A stretch of DNA of 64,000 bases, taken from assembly GCF_009811555.1 (NCBI RefSeq), contig NZ_BLIN01000002.1:1054001-1118000 (forward strand). Reading direction: 5' to 3'. A program made the translations under genes and the position numbers. The notes beneath the pieces were generated by a model that saw nothing but the letters and a program-made list of their open reading frames with translations, was not told where the DNA came from and searched no databases. Source of the stretch: Streptomyces caniferus. Its GTDB lineage: Bacteria > Actinomycetota > Actinomycetes > Streptomycetales > Streptomycetaceae. Numbering within the stretch: the first letter of the stretch is position 1; the number at the start of each line of letters is the position of its first letter. Positions 9,076 through 17,454 of this stretch are shown one piece after another.

Positions 9076-9643
9076 GGAATGGCCCTCCGAAAGATGGAAT
9101 GGTGGCGGGCCGTTCAGCTCCCCGTAGCGCATGACGTTCTGCGGGAAGTGGGCATCATCCTGGGGAGCAAGCTCGGCAGCAACAGGCGACGGCGATTCGC
9201 GTCTGCATACCGGAGCCCTCCGCCAGGTGGGCAACCCGCCGATCGATAGCATCAGTAGGCGCGCAGATCGTGCCGCCGCGCCATAGCCGCTTCGCGCATT
9301 TACCCTGAATGGCGCAGCGTGCAGCGGCTCGCACGGCGCCGCGCGGCGCGCGCTGCGGGGCGCGGACGTGACGGGCGTCGGCACTGGTGATCCGCGGTCG
9401 GTACGGGGCGTCACCGCAAGCCGTCGGACCACTACCGTCAACGACGTTGCACCACCGCGCAGTTGAGTGCGTCGCGCGCGCCGGGGAATTTCCCCGACAT
9501 TTCAACTCGGTGTGCCACGAGGGGTGGCCGACTTCAACTTGCTTATCTTGTGGGTCGGTTGAGGTGAGTCGAGGTGCCTGCCCCCGGGGCTTGTTCAATG
9601 GCCGCCGCCGGGGCGGCCCGCCGGACGACGGAGGAGACCGACC
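9076..9643. other. 568-bp gene-free region between divergent genes
   Basis: It holds the upstream regions of the Ig-repeat gene (leftward) and the GNAT gene (rightward). Short ORFs on both strands lack ribosome sites and streptomycete codon bias and are probably chance. The part around 9480-9550 is AT-richer than its surroundings and may hold promoters, but I cannot point to a convincing -35/-10 pair. Confidence 0.5.
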
Positions 9644-10183
9644 ATGACCGAGCGCGACCGGGTGCCGGGACGGCTACCCGAAGACCTGACGCTGCGGCGC
9701 CCCGGCCCGGCCGACCACGCACGGCTCCAGGTGGCCCTGGCCGAGTGGTGGGGCGGTCTGGGTGGTGCGGCGGGCGCACGGCAACGGCAGTTGCTCGTAC
9801 CGCGCCTGTTCCTGCAGCACTTCGCCGACACCAGCTTCCTCGTCGAGCGCCCCGACGGGACCCTGCACGCCTTTCTGATCGGTTTCCTCTCCCAGACGGA
9901 ACCCGAGGCCGCCTATATCCACTTCGTGGGCGTGTGCCCGGAGGGCCGACGGGACGGCGTCGGCAGCGCCCTCTACGACCGCTTCTTCGCCACGGTCCGC
10001 GCGGCCGGCCGCAGCCGGGTCCGCTGCATCACCAGCCCCAACAACCGCAACTCCATCGCGTACCACGCCCGCATGGGCTTCCGGCTGGAGCCGGGAGACC
10101 GGATCGACGACGAGGGCGTGCCGGTGCACACGGATTACGACGGGCCGGGGCTCGACCGGGTGTCGTTCGTACGGGAATGGTGA
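9644..10183 (+). CDS. GNAT-family N-acetyltransferase
   Basis: 179 aa. ATG at 9644 follows GGAGGAG at good spacing. The fold is a single GNAT domain: an N-terminal LRRPGPADHARL strand-helix, a central FLVERPDGTLHAFLIGFL, and the acetyl-CoA pyrophosphate loop EGRRDGVGSALYDRFF (RxxGxG type). These are followed by VRCITSPNNRNSIAYHARMGF, the usual last helix and strand. It should transfer acetyl from acetyl-CoA to an amine; the acceptor is not predictable. It stands alone, divergent from the repeat gene and convergent with the MocR regulator. Confidence 0.85.
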   Translation: MTERDRVPGRLPEDLTLRRPGPADHARLQVALAEWWGGLGGAAGARQRQLLVPRLFLQHFADTSFLVERPDGTLHAFLIGFLSQTEPEAAYIHFVGVCPEGRRDGVGSALYDRFFATVRAAGRSRVRCITSPNNRNSIAYHARMGFRLEPGDRIDDEGVPVHTDYDGPGLDRVSFVREW

Positions 10184-10256
10184 ACCGGGCCCCGCAGGGG
10201 CGCCCCGCCCGCTCCCCGTCCACTGCTCCCCGCCCCTTCCACCGACCGCTCCCCGC

Positions 10257-11720
10257 CTACTCCGGCGCATGCTCCCCCGCCTGCTCCCCGGGCAGGAGCG
10301 CCCTGAGCAGGGCGTCCAGGGCGCCGGTGAAGGAGTGGTCGGGCGGAGTGCCGTAGGCCACCACCAGTGCGTCGCGGGAGGCCGGCGGGGCGCTCGGGTC
10401 GTGGAAACGGCTCAGGCTCTCCAGGGCGAGTCCCTGCCGGCGGGCGGCCTGGAGGACGGACCGTTCGGTGCCGGGCGGGAGTTCCAGTACGGCGTGCAGG
10501 CCGGCGGCGATGCCGGAGACCCGGACCTGGGGTGCGCGTTCGGCCAGCGCGGCCACCAGTTGATCGCGGCGGCGTCGGTAGCGCAGCCGCATCCCGCGCA
10601 GATGGCGGTCGTAGGCGCCCGAGGACAGGAACTCGGCGAGGGTGAGCTGGTCCAGCGCCCCGGACTGCCATTCGCCGGTGCTCTTGAGGGCGAGCACCTG
10701 ATCGACCAGACGGTCCGGCAGCACCATCCACGCCAGCCGCAGCGCGGGGGCGAGGCTCTTGCTCGCGGTGCCCAGGTAGACGACGTGTTCGGAGTCCAGC
10801 CCCTGGAGGGCACCGACCGGCTGGCGGTCGTAGCGGAACTCGCCGTCGTAGTCGTCCTCCAGGATGAACCCCCCGGTGGCGCGCGCCCAGTTCACCGCGG
10901 CGGCCCGGCGGTCGGGGTGCAGCGGTACGCCGGTGGGGAACTGGTGGGCGGGGGTCAGGAGGGCCGCGCGCACGTCGTCGAGGGCGGTCAGCTCCTCGGT
11001 GCGCGCGCCCCGTTCGTCGACCTGGAGCGGGACGGTGCGCAGGCCCGCGCGGGTGATGACGTCGCGGTGGAAGTCGAGGCCGTACGACTCGACGGCCACC
11101 CGTCCGGTGCCCAGGGCGCGGCTGAGCAGGGCCAGCCCCTGCATGAAGCCGGCGCAGACGACGATCCGGTCGGGGTCGGCGCGGACGCCACGGGCGCGGG
11201 CGAGGTAGTCGGCGAGGACGGTACGCAGTTCGGTCCGGCCGCGGGAGGGGTTGTAGCCGAAGGCCTCGCTGGGGGCGGCGGTCAGCGCACGGCGGGCGGC
11301 GGCGAGCCAGGCGGTGCGGGGGAAAGCGGAGACGTCGGGGGTGCCGGGGGTGAGGTCGAAGCGCGGCCGGTCGGCGCGGTCGGCCGGGCCGGGTGCCCGC
11401 CGGGCGGCGGGTGTGGCTCGTGGCAGGACCCTGCCCCGGACGCCCTCCGGGAGCTGCCCCCAGGCGACGTGGGTGCCGGAGCCCTGGCGGGCGCTGAGCC
11501 AGCCCTCGGCGACCAGCTCGGCGTAGGCATCGGCGACCGTATTGCGGGCGATGCCGAGGTCCGCGGCGAGCGAGCGGGAGGACGGCAGACGGGTGCCGGG
11601 GGCCAGGCGCCCGGACCGTACGGCCTCCCGCAGCGCCCGCAGCAGCGCGGCGCGCAGGCCGCCGGGGCCGGTGAGATCCAGATGCAGATCACGGCCGAAA
11701 GTGGCCCAGGAATCCTCCAT
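10257..11720 (-). CDS. MocR/PdxR-type GntR-aminotransferase regulator (copy 1)
   Basis: 487 aa from ATG at 11720 (MEDSWATFG). Residues about 20-90 form a GntR winged helix (LREAVRSGRLAPGTRLPSSR, then LGIARNTVADAYAELVAEGWL). The rest is an aminotransferase-like fold type I domain with DDYDGEFRYDR and the PLP-lysine block GTASKSLAPALRL. Proteins of this family sense PLP or amino compounds rather than acting as transaminases. It is divergent from the AhpD-like gene with only 47 bp between start codons, so it very likely controls that gene and the downstream isocitrate lyase-family gene. It is a close paralogue of the gene at 13713-15173, differing mainly in the linker. Confidence 0.9.
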   Translation of the reverse strand: MEDSWATFGRDLHLDLTGPGGLRAALLRALREAVRSGRLAPGTRLPSSRSLAADLGIARNTVADAYAELVAEGWLSARQGSGTHVAWGQLPEGVRGRVLPRATPAARRAPGPADRADRPRFDLTPGTPDVSAFPRTAWLAAARRALTAAPSEAFGYNPSRGRTELRTVLADYLARARGVRADPDRIVVCAGFMQGLALLSRALGTGRVAVESYGLDFHRDVITRAGLRTVPLQVDERGARTEELTALDDVRAALLTPAHQFPTGVPLHPDRRAAAVNWARATGGFILEDDYDGEFRYDRQPVGALQGLDSEHVVYLGTASKSLAPALRLAWMVLPDRLVDQVLALKSTGEWQSGALDQLTLAEFLSSGAYDRHLRGMRLRYRRRRDQLVAALAERAPQVRVSGIAAGLHAVLELPPGTERSVLQAARRQGLALESLSRFHDPSAPPASRDALVVAYGTPPDHSFTGALDALLRALLPGEQAGEHAPE

Positions 11721-11754
11721 GGAAGTGGACCATACTCCTGCGCCATTGCCGTCG

Positions 11755-11760
11755 TAGCGT
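11755..11760 (+). promoter_or_regulatory. -10 element of a leaderless promoter for the AhpD-like gene
   Basis: TAGCGT fits TANNNT and lies 7 nt before the ATG at 11768. That spacing puts the transcription start at or next to the start codon. No ribosome site precedes the ATG. A GTGGACC element between the divergent genes may be part of the MocR operator. Confidence 0.55.
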
Positions 11761-11767
11761 CGTAGAC

Positions 11768-12328
11768 ATGACCACTCAGACATCACAGACGACGCATACG
11801 ACGCAGACACCACCGGCGGCCCCGACGGCTCAGGCGACTCAGGCGACGGCGTCCGAGGCCGCGGCCCCAGGACCGGCGCACCGGCACGGCCCCCGCCTGC
11901 ACTGGGCGAAGCTCGCGCCGGAGGTCTACAAGGCCATGATGGCGCTGGATGCGGCGGCGAGGAAGGGACTCGACCCGACGCTGGTCGAGCTGGTGAAGAT
12001 CCGGGCCTCGCAGCTCAACCACTGTGCGTTCTGCATCGATATGCACATCAAGGACGCCCGTGCGGCCGGCGAGACCGAGCAGCGGGTCTACCTCCTCAAT
12101 GCCTGGGAGGAGGCCACCGACTTCTACTCCCCCAAGGAGCAGGCCGCCCTCGCCCTCACCGAAGCCGTCACCCTGCTCACCGAGGGCTTCGTGCCCGACG
12201 CCGTCTACGACCGCGCCACCGCGCACTTCGGCCAGGCCGAACTGGCCCAGCTGATCGCGCTGATCACCGCCATCAACGCCTGGAACCGCTTCGGCGTGTC
12301 CACCCGCATGGCCCCGGGCCGGGCATGA
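11768..12328 (+). CDS. AhpD-like carboxymuconolactone decarboxylase-family protein (copy 1)
   Basis: 186 aa. A Thr/Ala-rich N-terminal extension of about 40 residues precedes a single AhpD-type all-helical domain. The redox motif is in LNHCAFCIDMHIKDAR: CxxC followed by a histidine, as in alkylhydroperoxidase AhpD enzymes. A peroxidase or thiol-reductase role is more likely than decarboxylation, since no aromatic catabolic genes are near. It appears leaderless, and its stop overlaps the next start (ATGA), so it is translationally coupled to the isocitrate lyase-family gene. It is paralogous to the protein at 13136-13666. Confidence 0.85.
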   Translation: MTTQTSQTTHTTQTPPAAPTAQATQATASEAAAPGPAHRHGPRLHWAKLAPEVYKAMMALDAAARKGLDPTLVELVKIRASQLNHCAFCIDMHIKDARAAGETEQRVYLLNAWEEATDFYSPKEQAALALTEAVTLLTEGFVPDAVYDRATAHFGQAELAQLIALITAINAWNRFGVSTRMAPGRA

Positions 12329-13116
12329 CCGCCACGGACCGCGCCCCGGACGGCACCCCGGCCGCCGCCGCACTGCGCGCCCTGCACCACGGGCCCCGTC
12401 TGCCCCTGGTCCTTCCCGGCCCATGGGACGCGGCCAGCGCCCGGGTGTTCGCCGACGCCGGCTTCCCGGCGCTCGCCACCCCCAGCGCGGGCATCGCGGC
12501 CTCCCTCGGATACGAGGACGGGCGGACGCCTGCCGACGAGATGTTCGCGGCCGTCGCCCGCATCGTGCGGTCCGTGGACATCCCGGTCTCGGCGGATGTG
12601 GAGGCCGGATACGGGCTGTCCGCAAAGGAGTTGGTGGGCCGCCTCGCCGACACCGGGGCGGTGGGCTGCAACCTGGAGGACACCGACCCGGCCACCGGCG
12701 CCCTGCGGGACCCGCAGGAACAGGCCGACTGGCTGGCACAGGTACGGGCCGAAGCAGGCGACGCGCTGGTGATCAACGCCAGGATCGACACGTTCCTGCA
12801 CGCCGGCCGGTACCCGGATGCCCAGAAGGCCCAGGACGCGGAAGAGACGGTCCGGCGCGGCCGGCTGTACGCGGCGGCGGGCGCCGACTGCGTCTACCCG
12901 ATCCTCGCCCCGCCATCGCTGCTGGCCGACCTGGCCGCCCGCATCGGCCTCCCCCTCAATGCCGTGGTGACCCCGGACGGCCCCACGCCCCGCGAACTCG
13001 GCGCCCTCGGCGCGGCCCGGATCACCTTCGGTCCCGGCCTCCAGCACCGCGCGATGGCAGCAGTGACGGGGATGGCGGAACGGCTGCGCGAGGAGCTGGG
13101 GGCGGGGACGGGCTGA
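12325..13116 (+). CDS. Isocitrate lyase/PEP mutase superfamily enzyme
   Basis: 263 aa, ATG overlapping the upstream stop as ATGA. The TIM-barrel family is recognised from DAASARVFADAGFPALAT, the metal/substrate segment PVSADVEAGYG, NLEDTD, and VINARIDTFLHAGRY. Members cleave or rearrange C-C or C-P bonds of 2-oxo or 2-hydroxy acids (2-methylisocitrate lyase, oxaloacetate decarboxylase, PEP mutase). The motif normally found in true isocitrate or methylisocitrate lyases (KKCGH-like) is not present, so a carboxy-PEP mutase or oxaloacetate decarboxylase-like reaction is more plausible. It is co-regulated with the AhpD-like gene under the divergent MocR protein. Confidence 0.8.
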   Translation: MTATDRAPDGTPAAAALRALHHGPRLPLVLPGPWDAASARVFADAGFPALATPSAGIAASLGYEDGRTPADEMFAAVARIVRSVDIPVSADVEAGYGLSAKELVGRLADTGAVGCNLEDTDPATGALRDPQEQADWLAQVRAEAGDALVINARIDTFLHAGRYPDAQKAQDAEETVRRGRLYAAAGADCVYPILAPPSLLADLAARIGLPLNAVVTPDGPTPRELGALGAARITFGPGLQHRAMAAVTGMAERLREELGAGTG

Positions 13117-13135
13117 GAGCCGATGCCCGCCGCCC

Positions 13136-13666
13136 CTATCGCCCGTCGGTCCCCGGGACCTTCCCCGTGCTGAGGGCGATCCGGTTCCACGTGTTGATCG
13201 TGCAGATCAGCGCCAGCAGCCGGGCCAGCTCCGCCTCCTCGAAGTGGCGGGCGGCACGCTCGTAGACCTCGTCCGGCACACCGCCCTGAGCGACCAGTGT
13301 CACGGCTTCGGTGAGCGCCAGCGCCGCCCGCTCCTTCGCGGTGAAGAAGTGCGTCGCCTCCTCCCAGACCGCCACCATGTGCAGCCGCTCCTCGCTCTCC
13401 CCCGCCTTACGGGCGTCGGAGGTGTGCATATGGAGGCAGTACGCGCACTTGTTGAGCTGCGAGGAACGGATCTGGACCAGCTCGACCAGGGCCGGGTCCA
13501 GGCCCTCGCGCGCCGCGGCGTCGAAGCCGATCAACGCCTTGAAGGCCTTCGGGACCGCCTGGGCGAAGTCGACCCGGGGCCGGCGGGCCTCCGCCCCGTC
13601 ATTGCCGTGCTGTTGCCGTGTCATGCCCTGCTGCTGATGCTTCATGTCCTGCGGTTGCTGTGTCAT
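13136..13666 (-). CDS. AhpD-like carboxymuconolactone decarboxylase-family protein (copy 2)
   Basis: 176 aa from ATG at 13666. A Gln/Met-rich N-terminus of about 30 residues is followed by an AhpD-type domain with the CxxC motif in LNKCAYCLHMHTSDARKAGE. The start is supported by a TAGATT -10 element only 6 nt upstream, giving a leaderless transcript. It is divergent from the second MocR gene (46 bp between start codons), repeating the arrangement at 11.7 kb. Its stop is convergent with the isocitrate lyase-family gene. Likely a thiol peroxidase-type protein; substrate unknown. Confidence 0.85.
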   Translation of the reverse strand: MTQQPQDMKHQQQGMTRQQHGNDGAEARRPRVDFAQAVPKAFKALIGFDAAAREGLDPALVELVQIRSSQLNKCAYCLHMHTSDARKAGESEERLHMVAVWEEATHFFTAKERAALALTEAVTLVAQGGVPDEVYERAARHFEEAELARLLALICTINTWNRIALSTGKVPGTDGR

Positions 13667-13672
13667 GCCTTG

Positions 13673-13678
13673 AATCTA
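13673..13678 (-). promoter_or_regulatory. -10 element of a leaderless promoter for AhpD-like copy 2
   Basis: On the minus strand TAGATT lies 6 nt before the ATG at 13666. It fits TANNNT and leaves no room for a ribosome site. Confidence 0.5.
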
Positions 13679-13698
13679 GAAGCACGGGCGACCGGCTG

Positions 13699-13704
13699 TA
13701 GGGT
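13699..13704 (+). promoter_or_regulatory. -10 element of a leaderless promoter for MocR copy 2
   Basis: TAGGGT lies 8 nt before the ATG at 13713, so the transcript would begin at or beside the start codon. It shares a 46-bp divergent region with the AhpD-like promoter, which suits autoregulation. Confidence 0.5.
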
Positions 13705-13712
13705 GCATTCCC

Positions 13713-15173
13713 ATGCCGGAATCATGGGTCAATCTCGCCGAGAGCCTGGGCGCCGATCTGCATCTGGAGCTGACCGGCCCCGGCAGCCGCCGCGCCGTCC
13801 TCATCCGGGCGCTGCGGGACGCCGTACGGTCCGGGCGCCTGGCCCCCGGCACCCGCCTGCCGCCCTACCGCTCGCTCGCCGCGGACCTCGGCATCGCCCG
13901 TAACACGGTCGCCGATGCCTACGCCGAACTGGTCGCCGAGGGCTGGCTCAGCGCCCGCCAGGGCTCCGGCACCCACGTCGCCCGGGGGCACCTCCCGGAC
14001 GGCGACCGGGGGAGTACGGAGCCCCCGACGCCCGCCCGCGCCCCGGCCCACCGCGTCCCGGCGAGCCGCCCCACCCACAATCTCCTCCAGGGCCAGCCGA
14101 ACGCCGCCTCGTTCCCGCGCACGGCCTGGCTCGCCGCCGCCCGCCGCGCGCTGACCGCCGCGCCCCACGACGCGTTCGGCCCCGGCGACCCCCGCGGCCG
14201 CCCCGAACTGCGCCGCGCCCTCGCCGACTACCTGGCCCGCACCCGCGGCGTCCGCACCGACCCCGAGCGCATCGTCATCTGCTCCGGCTTCGCCCATGCC
14301 CTGCGTCTGCTGCTGCCCGCCGTCCTCCCCGGCCCCCTCGCCGTCGAGGGCTACGGCCTCCCCTTCCACCGCCGCCTCCTGGCCACGGCGGGCATCTCCA
14401 CCCACCCCCTCGAACTCGACGAACGCGGCGCCGATACCGAGCAGTTGACGCACCTCGACGGCATCGGCGCGGCCCTCCTCACCCCCGCCCACCAGTTCCC
14501 CACCGGCGTCCCGCTGCACCCCGACCGCCGCGCCGCCGCCGTCAACTGGGCGCGCGCCACCGGGAGCTACCTCCTGGAGGACGACTACGACGGCGAGTTC
14601 CGCTACGACCGCAAGCCGGTCGGCGCCCTCCAGGGCCTCGATCCGGAGCGCGTCCTCTACCTCGGCTCGGTCAGCAAGAGCCTGTCCCCCGCGGTGCGCC
14701 TGGGCTGGATGGTGCTCCCGGCCGGCCTCGTCGACGCCGTACTGGAGGCCAAGGGGGAGCGCGAGGCCTGGGCGGGCGTCACCGATCAGCTCACCCTCGC
14801 GGAGTTCCTCACCCACGGCGCGTACGACCGGCACATCCGCCGGATGCGCCAGCGCTACCGCAGACGCCGCGACCAGCTGATCGACGCGGTGACCACGCAC
14901 GCCCCGCACCTCACCGTCACCGGCATCTCCGCCGGCCTGCACGCCGTCCTCCAACTCCCGGACGGCACCGCCGCGTCGGACGAACACACGGCCCTGCGCG
15001 CCGCCCGCTGGCAGGGCCTGGCCCTGGACGGCCTCTCGGACTACCGGCACCCCGCCACCACCACACCGCCCCGCCACGGCCTGGTCGTCGGCTACGCGAC
15101 ACCCACCGACAGCGCCTACTCCGGCGCCCTGGAGGCGCTGTGCCGCGCGCTGCCACCGCACGCGTCGGCATGA
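13713..15173 (+). CDS. MocR/PdxR-type GntR-aminotransferase regulator (copy 2)
   Basis: 486 aa. The layout matches copy 1: N-terminal GntR helix-turn-helix (LRDAVRSGRLAPGTRLPPYR, LGIARNTVADAYAELVAEGWL), a Pro/Ala-rich linker, then an aminotransferase-like domain with DDYDGEFRYDR and the PLP-lysine block GSVSKSLSPAVRL. Long stretches of the wing helix and of LTPAHQFPTGVPLHPDRR are identical to copy 1, so the two arose by duplication. It is divergent from an AhpD-like gene and probably regulates it, responding to PLP or a related amine. Confidence 0.9.
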   Translation: MPESWVNLAESLGADLHLELTGPGSRRAVLIRALRDAVRSGRLAPGTRLPPYRSLAADLGIARNTVADAYAELVAEGWLSARQGSGTHVARGHLPDGDRGSTEPPTPARAPAHRVPASRPTHNLLQGQPNAASFPRTAWLAAARRALTAAPHDAFGPGDPRGRPELRRALADYLARTRGVRTDPERIVICSGFAHALRLLLPAVLPGPLAVEGYGLPFHRRLLATAGISTHPLELDERGADTEQLTHLDGIGAALLTPAHQFPTGVPLHPDRRAAAVNWARATGSYLLEDDYDGEFRYDRKPVGALQGLDPERVLYLGSVSKSLSPAVRLGWMVLPAGLVDAVLEAKGEREAWAGVTDQLTLAEFLTHGAYDRHIRRMRQRYRRRRDQLIDAVTTHAPHLTVTGISAGLHAVLQLPDGTAASDEHTALRAARWQGLALDGLSDYRHPATTTPPRHGLVVGYATPTDSAYSGALEALCRALPPHASA

Positions 15174-15197
15174 GCACCCAGGGGCGCAGGCACGCGA

Positions 15198-15226
15198 ATG
15201 GCCGGTGGCCCCAAGGCCCCGGCCAT
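15198..15226. terminator. Hairpin between convergent genes
   Basis: ATGGCCGG pairs with CCGGCCAT around an inner GGCC/GGCC stem. It lies between the MocR copy 2 stop and the protease gene stop and can serve both. Confidence 0.55.
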
Positions 15227-15291
15227 CCGGCATACAGAGCAGGGCGAGTCCCGCCCGCCCTCAGCGTCCGGCGGTAACTCCCGCCCTCGCC

Positions 15292-16452
15292 CTACTGGTT
15301 CGCGAACTTCTGGCTGATGTTCTGGAAGATCCGCTGGGCCTCCGGGCCCAGGTGCGGGCCGGCCAGCCAGGTGTGGGCGTTGGAGCTGATCGAGGTGTTG
15401 GACACCAGCGTCAGCTTGCCGCCGTGGTTGACGAACCAGCCGCCGCCGGAGGTGCCGCCGGTCATGTTGCAGCCGATGCGGTTCATGGCGGGGGTGCCCT
15501 GCTGCATGACGAGGCGGCCGGGGCGGGCCGGGCAGTTCATCATGCGCGCACCGTCGAACGGCGGCGCCGCCGGATACCCGAAGGCGTCCAGCGAGGCGAT
15601 GCGGTCGGCGGAGGGGGTGTCGAACGCGACCCGGGCGGCGGCGCCCACGGTCTCCTGGAGGGACTTGCCGCTGCCGTTCTCCGGCTTGACGTGCAGCACC
15701 GCGAAGTCGTAGGCGGAGCCGCCGTTTCCGGTGTCCTCGCTGCCCATGTTGATCCACTCACCGGACGTGGTGATCCAGTCGGCCCAGAACCGGCCGTACG
15801 GGGTGACCTGCTGGGAGGAACTGCCGCTGACCTGGTTCATCGCCACGCCGTTGTCGTTGTAGGACGGCACGAAGACGATGTTGCGCATCCAGCCGCCCCG
15901 CTTGCCGGAGTGCACACAGTGTCCCGCGGTCCACACGAGGTTGGACTTGCCCGGGTGCGCGGGGTCCTCGACGATCGTGCCGGAGCAGACCATCGGGCCC
16001 TTCGGGCTGTCGAAGAAGATCTTCCCGACCGGTGCCATGTGCTGGTGGTACGGGCGGGCGACCTGCTCGGCGGTGACCGGTCGCGGCTCGGGGTCCGTGG
16101 CGTCGAACTCGCTGCCCGCGCCGGTGGCCTGCACCCCGATCTCCGGGGAGTTCTTCGCCTTGGCCAGCCGGTCCGTCTTCCAGTGGTCCTTGATGACGGG
16201 ATTGGCGAAATCCGAAGCCTTGCGGGCCCAATCGTCCCAGTTCTGCCAGCCGCCGTCCTTCCACTTCTTCAGATCGTCCAGGCTGGTCGGCATGCCCTTG
16301 GGGATCTGCAGGCCCCCGCCGCCCTGGTCCTTCTGGCCGGCGGCATCCGAAGCGGCGGCCTTGTCGTCACTGGGGCCGCAGGCGGTGACGGTGCCGGCGA
16401 GCAGCGCGACCAGTGCCGCGGCCGCGGCGGTGGAACGGCGGATGGATGGCAT
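15292..16452 (-). CDS. Trypsin/V8-like serine protease lipoprotein
   Basis: 386 aa from ATG at 16452. The first 25 residues are a lipoprotein signal (ALLAGTVTAC, lipid Cys25). A charged Trp-rich segment (about 50-100) precedes a chymotrypsin-fold domain. The triad is visible: His178 in TAGHC, Asp249 in YDFAVL and Ser335 in GGTSGGGW. Cys156 and Cys179 may form the usual disulphide next to the histidine. It should be anchored on the outer face of the membrane and cleave proteins or process envelope proteins; specificity is unknown. Monocistronic, convergent with MocR copy 2. Confidence 0.85.
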   Translation of the reverse strand: MPSIRRSTAAAAALVALLAGTVTACGPSDDKAAASDAAGQKDQGGGGLQIPKGMPTSLDDLKKWKDGGWQNWDDWARKASDFANPVIKDHWKTDRLAKAKNSPEIGVQATGAGSEFDATDPEPRPVTAEQVARPYHQHMAPVGKIFFDSPKGPMVCSGTIVEDPAHPGKSNLVWTAGHCVHSGKRGGWMRNIVFVPSYNDNGVAMNQVSGSSSQQVTPYGRFWADWITTSGEWINMGSEDTGNGGSAYDFAVLHVKPENGSGKSLQETVGAAARVAFDTPSADRIASLDAFGYPAAPPFDGARMMNCPARPGRLVMQQGTPAMNRIGCNMTGGTSGGGWFVNHGGKLTLVSNTSISSNAHTWLAGPHLGPEAQRIFQNISQKFANQ

Positions 16453-16605
16453 CGAGCGGAGTCCCCCTGATCCGTGGCGGCGCCGGGCGTGCGGCCCGCC
16501 GAAATTGTCATGTCCCTCATCGGGCTGCGCCCTACTATGCCGTGACGTCACACCCCCCGGGCAACCAGGTCCCGGCGCCCCCACGGACAGAACGGGACGT
16601 ACCCG

Positions 16606-16973
16606 ATGCCGCGTTCGCCGCTCGCTTTCCGGACGGAGCGGCTCCTGCTCCGCCGGTTCACCCCGGACGACGCCGAGCCGCTCGTCGCGCTGCACGGCGA
16701 CCCCGACGTCATGCGCCTCATCGACACCGGACGACCGGTACCGCGGACGGACGTCCTGCAACGGACCCTGCCGGAATTCCTCACGGAGCCCGGTCACCAC
16801 CCCGAGGACCCCGTCACCGGGCTCGGCGTCTGGGCCGCGGAGGCACCGGCCACCGACGCATTCATCGGCTGGTTCGCCCTCCGCCCGACCACCCCGGGAC
16901 GCCCCGACGAGGCCACGAACACGGCGACGTGGAGTACGCCGTCACCCGCGAGGAGTGGGCAGCGGCCCGCTGA
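16606..16973 (+). pseudogene. Remnant of a GNAT acetyltransferase gene with internal deletion and frameshift
   Basis: From ATG at 16606 the first 105 or so codons read as a RimJ/RimL-type GNAT (FRTERLLLRRFTPDDAEPLV, DAFIGWFALRPT). At about 16910 the sequence runs into DEATNTATW, with no acetyl-CoA loop. In another frame the next codons read HGDVEYAVTREEWAAAR and stop at 16973, which is the normal C-terminus of this family. About 55-60 residues holding the acetyl-CoA-binding region are therefore missing and the frame is broken. The shifted frame runs on to 16998. The product cannot be an active acetyltransferase. Confidence 0.7.
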
Positions 16974-17034
16974 CGCCCTGCGTCAAGAAGCGCTCTGAGA
17001 CCATGTCAATTGACTCCTTGCATGAAAGCAGAAA

Positions 17035-17071
17035 GTCCGCTGCCCCGGTGTGGCACACCGGGGCAGCGGAC
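17035..17071 (-). terminator. Strong terminator of the small secreted protein gene
   Basis: An 18-bp perfect stem (GTCCGCTGCCCCGGTGTG and its complement) closes around one central base. On the minus strand it is followed by TTTCTGCTTTC, a usable U-rich tail. Confidence 0.85.
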
Positions 17072-17121
17072 TCTTCTCGGCACAACGTCGGCGGGACGAC
17101 TTCCCGCCGGGCGGAGGCCGG

Positions 17122-17370
17122 TCAGCGGTTGAAGATGGGCATGATGGCCTTGCTGTCGTCGCACCACACCTCGTGGTACCCGTTCGCCTGGGCCACCGGG
17201 AGTTCCTTCGCTTCGCACTCCGCCTTCGAGGGGTACTTCTCGGCACCGATGGGGACCCAGCCGTCGCCGGGGGGCGGGGCGGCGGAGGCGGTGGTGGCGG
17301 TCAGGGGAATGGCTACCGCTGCGGCACCGACCGCGAGGCCGACACCGATACGAGTACGCCAGGACTTCAT
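17122..17370 (-). CDS. Small secreted protein with two cysteines
   Basis: 82 aa from ATG at 17370, chosen because AAGGAG sits 6 nt before it; an ATG eight codons upstream is in frame but lies over that ribosome site. Residues 1-30 are a Sec signal ending in TASA-AP. The mature part is about 52 residues with two cysteines (CEAKELP, VWCDDSK) that could form one disulphide. No family is recognised with certainty. It is followed by its own terminator and is probably exported as a small folded domain of unknown function. Confidence 0.75.
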   Translation of the reverse strand: MKSWRTRIGVGLAVGAAAVAIPLTATTASAAPPPGDGWVPIGAEKYPSKAECEAKELPVAQANGYHEVWCDDSKAIMPIFNR

Positions 17371-17454
17371 GGTGATCTCCTTTGTTGTCTTCACCTTCTG
17401 AGCTGGTCGGGCTCAGAAGGTGCTCGGCTCGTGTCCGCGGCAGTGCCGAGGTGG

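Noticed and set aside
9155..9598. ORFs in the 9.1-9.6 kb gap
   Set aside because: No ribosome site, poor third-position GC bias and no recognisable domain; more likely promoter and leader DNA.
11768..12328. Assignment of the AhpD-like proteins as true 4-carboxymuconolactone decarboxylases (pcaC)
   Set aside because: Both have the CxxC-His redox motif of AhpD enzymes, and no protocatechuate pathway genes are in the window.
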